Source: Myxococcales bacterium (lineage in GTDB: Bacteria > Myxococcota > Bradymonadia > UBA7976 > UBA1532). Taken from it: a stretch of DNA of 16,678 bases. Position numbers and translations under genes: made by a program. The stretch covers positions 1 through 16,678 of the forward strand of contig JACKDM010000076.1 in the NCBI GenBank assembly GCA_020633515.1, given 5' to 3'. This document shows, one piece after another, positions 14,338 through 16,678 of this stretch (position 1 is the stretch's first letter; each line of letters starts with the position of its first letter). A model generated the notes under the pieces. That model made no database searches and had not been told where the DNA came from. It saw only the letters and a program-made list of their open reading frames with translations.

Positions 14338-16227
14338 ATGACGCGCCCGCTCCTGACCCGCCTGAGCCTGCGGGCCAAGGTCACGATGCTCCTGCTCGCC
14401 ATCAGCCTCGGGCCGCTGCTGGTGGCGGGTGGCATCAACATCAACCGCGCGGTCGAGCAGGGCAAACGCGCCGAGCGGCAGCGGTTTGCGCACCTCGCGC
14501 GCTTCGCGGCGTTCGCGGTCAACGATCTGGCCGACGAGGCGCTGATCGAGGTGCGCCTGATGGCGCGGCGCTTCCCGGTGGAGGCGTTCGACTTCGACAA
14601 GGTCGCCGCCGAGCTGGGCGCGGGGCACGGGCTGCGGGCCTCGCTCGGGCTCGACTGGCGCGACGCGCCGATGCTCGTGGCGTTGCAGGGCGAGTACACC
14701 GGGCTCTTCCTGGCGCTCGCGAGCGGGCGGGTCTTCTATACCTTCCCGTTCTTCAACGCGACCGATCCGCTGCTGCTCACCAACCACCCCGACGCGCGGC
14801 GCTTCGAGCAGAGCGGGGCCGTCGTGTCGGGGCCGTTCGAGCCGATGACGACCGCCGATCGGCCGGGCGGGCTCGCGGTGGCGCCGATGCAGACCCGCAG
14901 CGGCGTCGTGATGGGCTACGTGGGGCTGGTGATCGCGACCGATCGGCTCAACGACCTGTTGCAGCGCTCGATCCGGGGCTTCGGGATCGACGCCCACGAC
15001 GGGCTCTCGCTCGCGCTCGTCGACGAGCGGGGGCGGATCCTGGCGCACGACGACGTGCGGCGGCTCGGGCAGGCGCTCGATCCGGCGCTCGACGCGGCGC
15101 CGGTGGGCACGGCGGAGATCGACTACGGGACGGGGCGCTCGCTGTTGTCGATCGCCGACGTGCCGTCGACGGGGTGGCAGGTGGTGCTCGTGACGCCGCT
15201 GACGGTCGCCTACCGGCACGTCTACGGGCTGATCTGGCTGCTCGTGGTGGTGATCGTGCTGACGTTCGTCTTCGTGCTGCTGCTCGCCGATCGCAGCGGG
15301 CGGGTGCTGCTCGGGCCGATCCGGGAGCTCGAGCAGGGCGCGCAGATGATCGGCGCCGGCGCGCTCGACTATCGCATCGAGCTCGACACCCACGGCGGCG
15401 ACGAGCTCGGCCGCCTCGCGCGCACCTTCAACGAGATGGGTGAGAACCTGCTGCGCAGCCGCAAGCAGCTCGAAGCCTACGGGCGCAGCATCGAGACGGC
15501 GCGCAAGGAGCTCGACGCGATCGTCTTCGGGATCACCCACGACCTCAAGAAGTCGCTGCGTGGCATCGAGGCGTTCGCGAGCTTCCTCGGCGAAGACTAC
15601 GCCGACGCGCTCGACGACGAGGGGCTCGAGATGCTCGGCTCGATCTCGGTCAACGTCGATCGCATCAACCAGCTCGCCGACGATCTGATCGGGCTCGTGG
15701 AGCACGAGCGGGAGCATGGCAAGCCGGTGCGCTTCGAGATGACGGAGCTGCTCGAAGAGGCGCGCGATCGCGTGCTCGAGCGGCAGCGGGGCGAGGTGTC
15801 GATCGAGGGCGAGATGCCTTCGCTGACCGGCGATCGGGCGCGGCTCCTGCTGGTCTTCGACAACCTGATCGACAACGGGCTCAAGTTCAACCGATCGGCG
15901 AAGCCGCGGGTGCGGGTGAAGGTCGCCGATGACATCCTGACGTGGCGCTTCGATGTCATCGACAATGGCATCGGGATCGAGCCGCGCTATCGGGAGCGGA
16001 TCTTCGAACTCTTCGCGCGGCTGAACCAGCAGGATGCCTTCTCGGGCAATGGCACCGGGCTGAATCTGGCGCGGCGGATCGTCGAGGAGCACCGGGGGCG
16101 GATCACGGTGGGTGATGGCGAGGAGGGCGGGACGCGGTTCTCGGTGTCGCTGCCGAAGGAGGCGGCGGCGGCGTTGACGGAGCCGAGCGTGGCCGCCCTG
16201 CGGCTGCCGGGCGACGCGGGCGCCTGA
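14338..16227 (+). CDS. Membrane sensor histidine kinase with HAMP domain
   Basis: This 629-residue two-component sensor has membrane helix 1 at about 14-33, an extracytoplasmic sensor region at 34-292 (cache-like by layout), helix 2 at about 296-317 and a HAMP linker at 318-371. A dimerisation/phosphoacceptor region follows with His401 in FGITHDLKKSLRG, then an HATPase domain with N box FDNLIDNGLKF (507-517), G1 IDNGIGI (541-547), F box IFELFARL (555-562) and G2 GNGTGLNLARRI (570-581). The residue after the phospho-His motif that is usually proline is Ser406, which is uncommon. No response regulator is adjacent, so it is an orphan in this window. The start is the ATG at 14338, chosen because the first membrane helix follows; the ribosome site is weak and in-frame ATGs at 14254 and 14281 are alternatives. 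It is divergent from icd. Confidence 0.92.
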   Translation: MTRPLLTRLSLRAKVTMLLLAISLGPLLVAGGININRAVEQGKRAERQRFAHLARFAAFAVNDLADEALIEVRLMARRFPVEAFDFDKVAAELGAGHGLRASLGLDWRDAPMLVALQGEYTGLFLALASGRVFYTFPFFNATDPLLLTNHPDARRFEQSGAVVSGPFEPMTTADRPGGLAVAPMQTRSGVVMGYVGLVIATDRLNDLLQRSIRGFGIDAHDGLSLALVDERGRILAHDDVRRLGQALDPALDAAPVGTAEIDYGTGRSLLSIADVPSTGWQVVLVTPLTVAYRHVYGLIWLLVVVIVLTFVFVLLLADRSGRVLLGPIRELEQGAQMIGAGALDYRIELDTHGGDELGRLARTFNEMGENLLRSRKQLEAYGRSIETARKELDAIVFGITHDLKKSLRGIEAFASFLGEDYADALDDEGLEMLGSISVNVDRINQLADDLIGLVEHEREHGKPVRFEMTELLEEARDRVLERQRGEVSIEGEMPSLTGDRARLLLVFDNLIDNGLKFNRSAKPRVRVKVADDILTWRFDVIDNGIGIEPRYRERIFELFARLNQQDAFSGNGTGLNLARRIVEEHRGRITVGDGEEGGTRFSVSLPKEAAAALTEPSVAALRLPGDAGA

Positions 16228-16251
16228 CGCGGGCGCCTGACGCGGGCTCCT
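16213..16251. repeat. 13-bp tandem repeat, three copies, across the histidine kinase stop codon
   Basis: GACGCGGGCGCCT occurs at 16213-16225 and 16226-16238 exactly, and with one change (GACGCGGGCTCCT) at 16239-16251, followed by a partial GACGCG. The histidine kinase stop codon TGA (16225-16227) spans the first junction. It looks like a slippage-generated repeat. Confidence 0.85.
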
Positions 16252-16345
16252 GACGCGCGACGGAGAGCGCGCGCGAGGGTTGTGCTTGAGTCGGCCGGCG
16301 TGGCTGACGCAGGATGGCTCGGCTCGGATGGCTTCGAGGTGTGGG

Positions 16346-16678
16346 ATGACGATGGCTCGTTGGTGGTGGGCGCTCGCGCTCGTGGTGGTCATGGGCTGCG
16401 CGCCCGCGGATGGGTCGCACGACGGGGACGGGTCGCACGCGGGCGGACACCGGCACGACGGGGTGACCGAGTTCGCGCTGCTCGACGCGGCGGCGGTCGC
16501 GGCGCGGCTGCCCGGCGGTGTCGGCGAGTTCGCGCCGGTGGCGGGCGGCACGTTCCGACAGGTGGGGCTGCGGTTCCGCGGGCCTGCGGATGGGATGCTG
16601 ACAGCGCAGGTGCAGGAGACCTCGGGGCGGTGGGGCGACTGGCGGCCGGTGGAGGTGACGTGGCGGGAGGGCGCGCTC
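16346..16678 (+). CDS. Lipoprotein, N-terminal 111 residues (runs off right edge)
   Basis: An open frame runs from an ATG at 16346 to the window end without a stop. The start MTMARWWWALALVVVMGC is a lipoprotein signal with lipobox VMGC and lipidated Cys18. A GAGGTG ribosome site lies 5 bases upstream; the ATG at 16352 is an alternative start. Just after the cysteine comes a stretch rich in His, Gly and Asp (HDGDGSHAGGHRHDG, 25-39), which could bind metal ions or be a flexible linker. Residues 70-104 (FRQVGLRFRG, then QVQETSGRWGDWRPVEV) resemble the beta-rich N-terminal region seen in some secreted amidases with peptidoglycan-recognition domains. That link is tentative because the catalytic part would lie beyond the window. 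It is 118 bases downstream of the histidine kinase on the same strand. Confidence 0.75.
   Translation, partial: MTMARWWWALALVVVMGCAPADGSHDGDGSHAGGHRHDGVTEFALLDAAAVAARLPGGVGEFAPVAGGTFRQVGLRFRGPADGMLTAQVQETSGRWGDWRPVEVTWREGAL

Noticed and set aside
14203..16551. Minus-strand open frame of 782 codons opposite the histidine kinase
   Set aside because: It is Arg-, Pro- and His-rich without a fold, and the plus strand encodes all histidine kinase motifs. It is an antisense shadow.
1..16678. Defence island, prophage, CRISPR or mobile element
   Set aside because: The kinase-ATPase-TPR protein can resemble defence or NACHT proteins in outline, but there is no integrase, transposase, nuclease, repeat-spacer array or other defence gene around it; the context is housekeeping and signalling.

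Overview
The window is a very GC-rich chromosomal segment with strong G/C preference at third codon positions. It reads as a large-genome, Gram-negative, aerobic soil-type bacterium. A cytosolic Ser/Thr kinase fused to an AAA/NACHT-like ATPase and TPRs, three or more lipoproteins, a TCA-cycle icd-sucC-sucD cluster and a complex sensor kinase together suggest Myxococcota or another former deltaproteobacterial lineage. That placement is inference; no rRNA or other phylogenetic marker is present. Genes are densely packed and no gap exceeds 300 bases. I see no rRNA, tRNA, CRISPR array, insertion sequence or prophage gene.

Left part (1-3840). A minus-strand pair starts the window: an AhpD-like carboxymuconolactone-decarboxylase-family protein and, just downstream, the first 120 residues of a conserved protein of unknown function that runs off the left edge. 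A RecX-family protein (plus strand) is divergent from this pair and converges on a catalase-ankyrin operon (minus strand). The catalase is a clade-3-type heme catalase with a complete active site, and its stop overlaps the start of the ankyrin gene (ATGA), an arrangement like katB-ankB of Pseudomonas. Peroxide defence is therefore the theme of this part: catalase, its ankyrin partner and possibly the AhpD-like protein.

Middle part (3840-10800). Two divergent lipoprotein genes of unknown function share a 155-bp gap. The plus-strand lipoprotein converges without a single spacer base on a minus-strand two-gene unit: a 1149-residue kinase-ATPase-TPR signalling protein followed by an alpha/beta hydrolase of the MEST/haloalkane-dehalogenase type that overlaps it by 4 bases. 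Upstream of the kinase is a small four-helix membrane protein (DUF4345-like).

Right part (10800-16678). icd, sucC and sucD form a tight minus-strand operon encoding NADP-isocitrate dehydrogenase and both subunits of succinyl-CoA synthetase, with a plausible sigma70-type promoter upstream of icd. Divergent from icd is a membrane sensor histidine kinase with two membrane segments, HAMP, HisKA-like and HATPase domains and no response regulator beside it. The window ends in the first 111 residues of another lipoprotein with a His-rich stretch after the lipid-attachment cysteine.

Most of the content belongs to known families. The best candidates for something undescribed are the kinase/MEST-like hydrolase pair, the divergent lipoprotein pair, the truncated left-edge gene, and two identical zero-spacer convergent junctions built on TGATCA.
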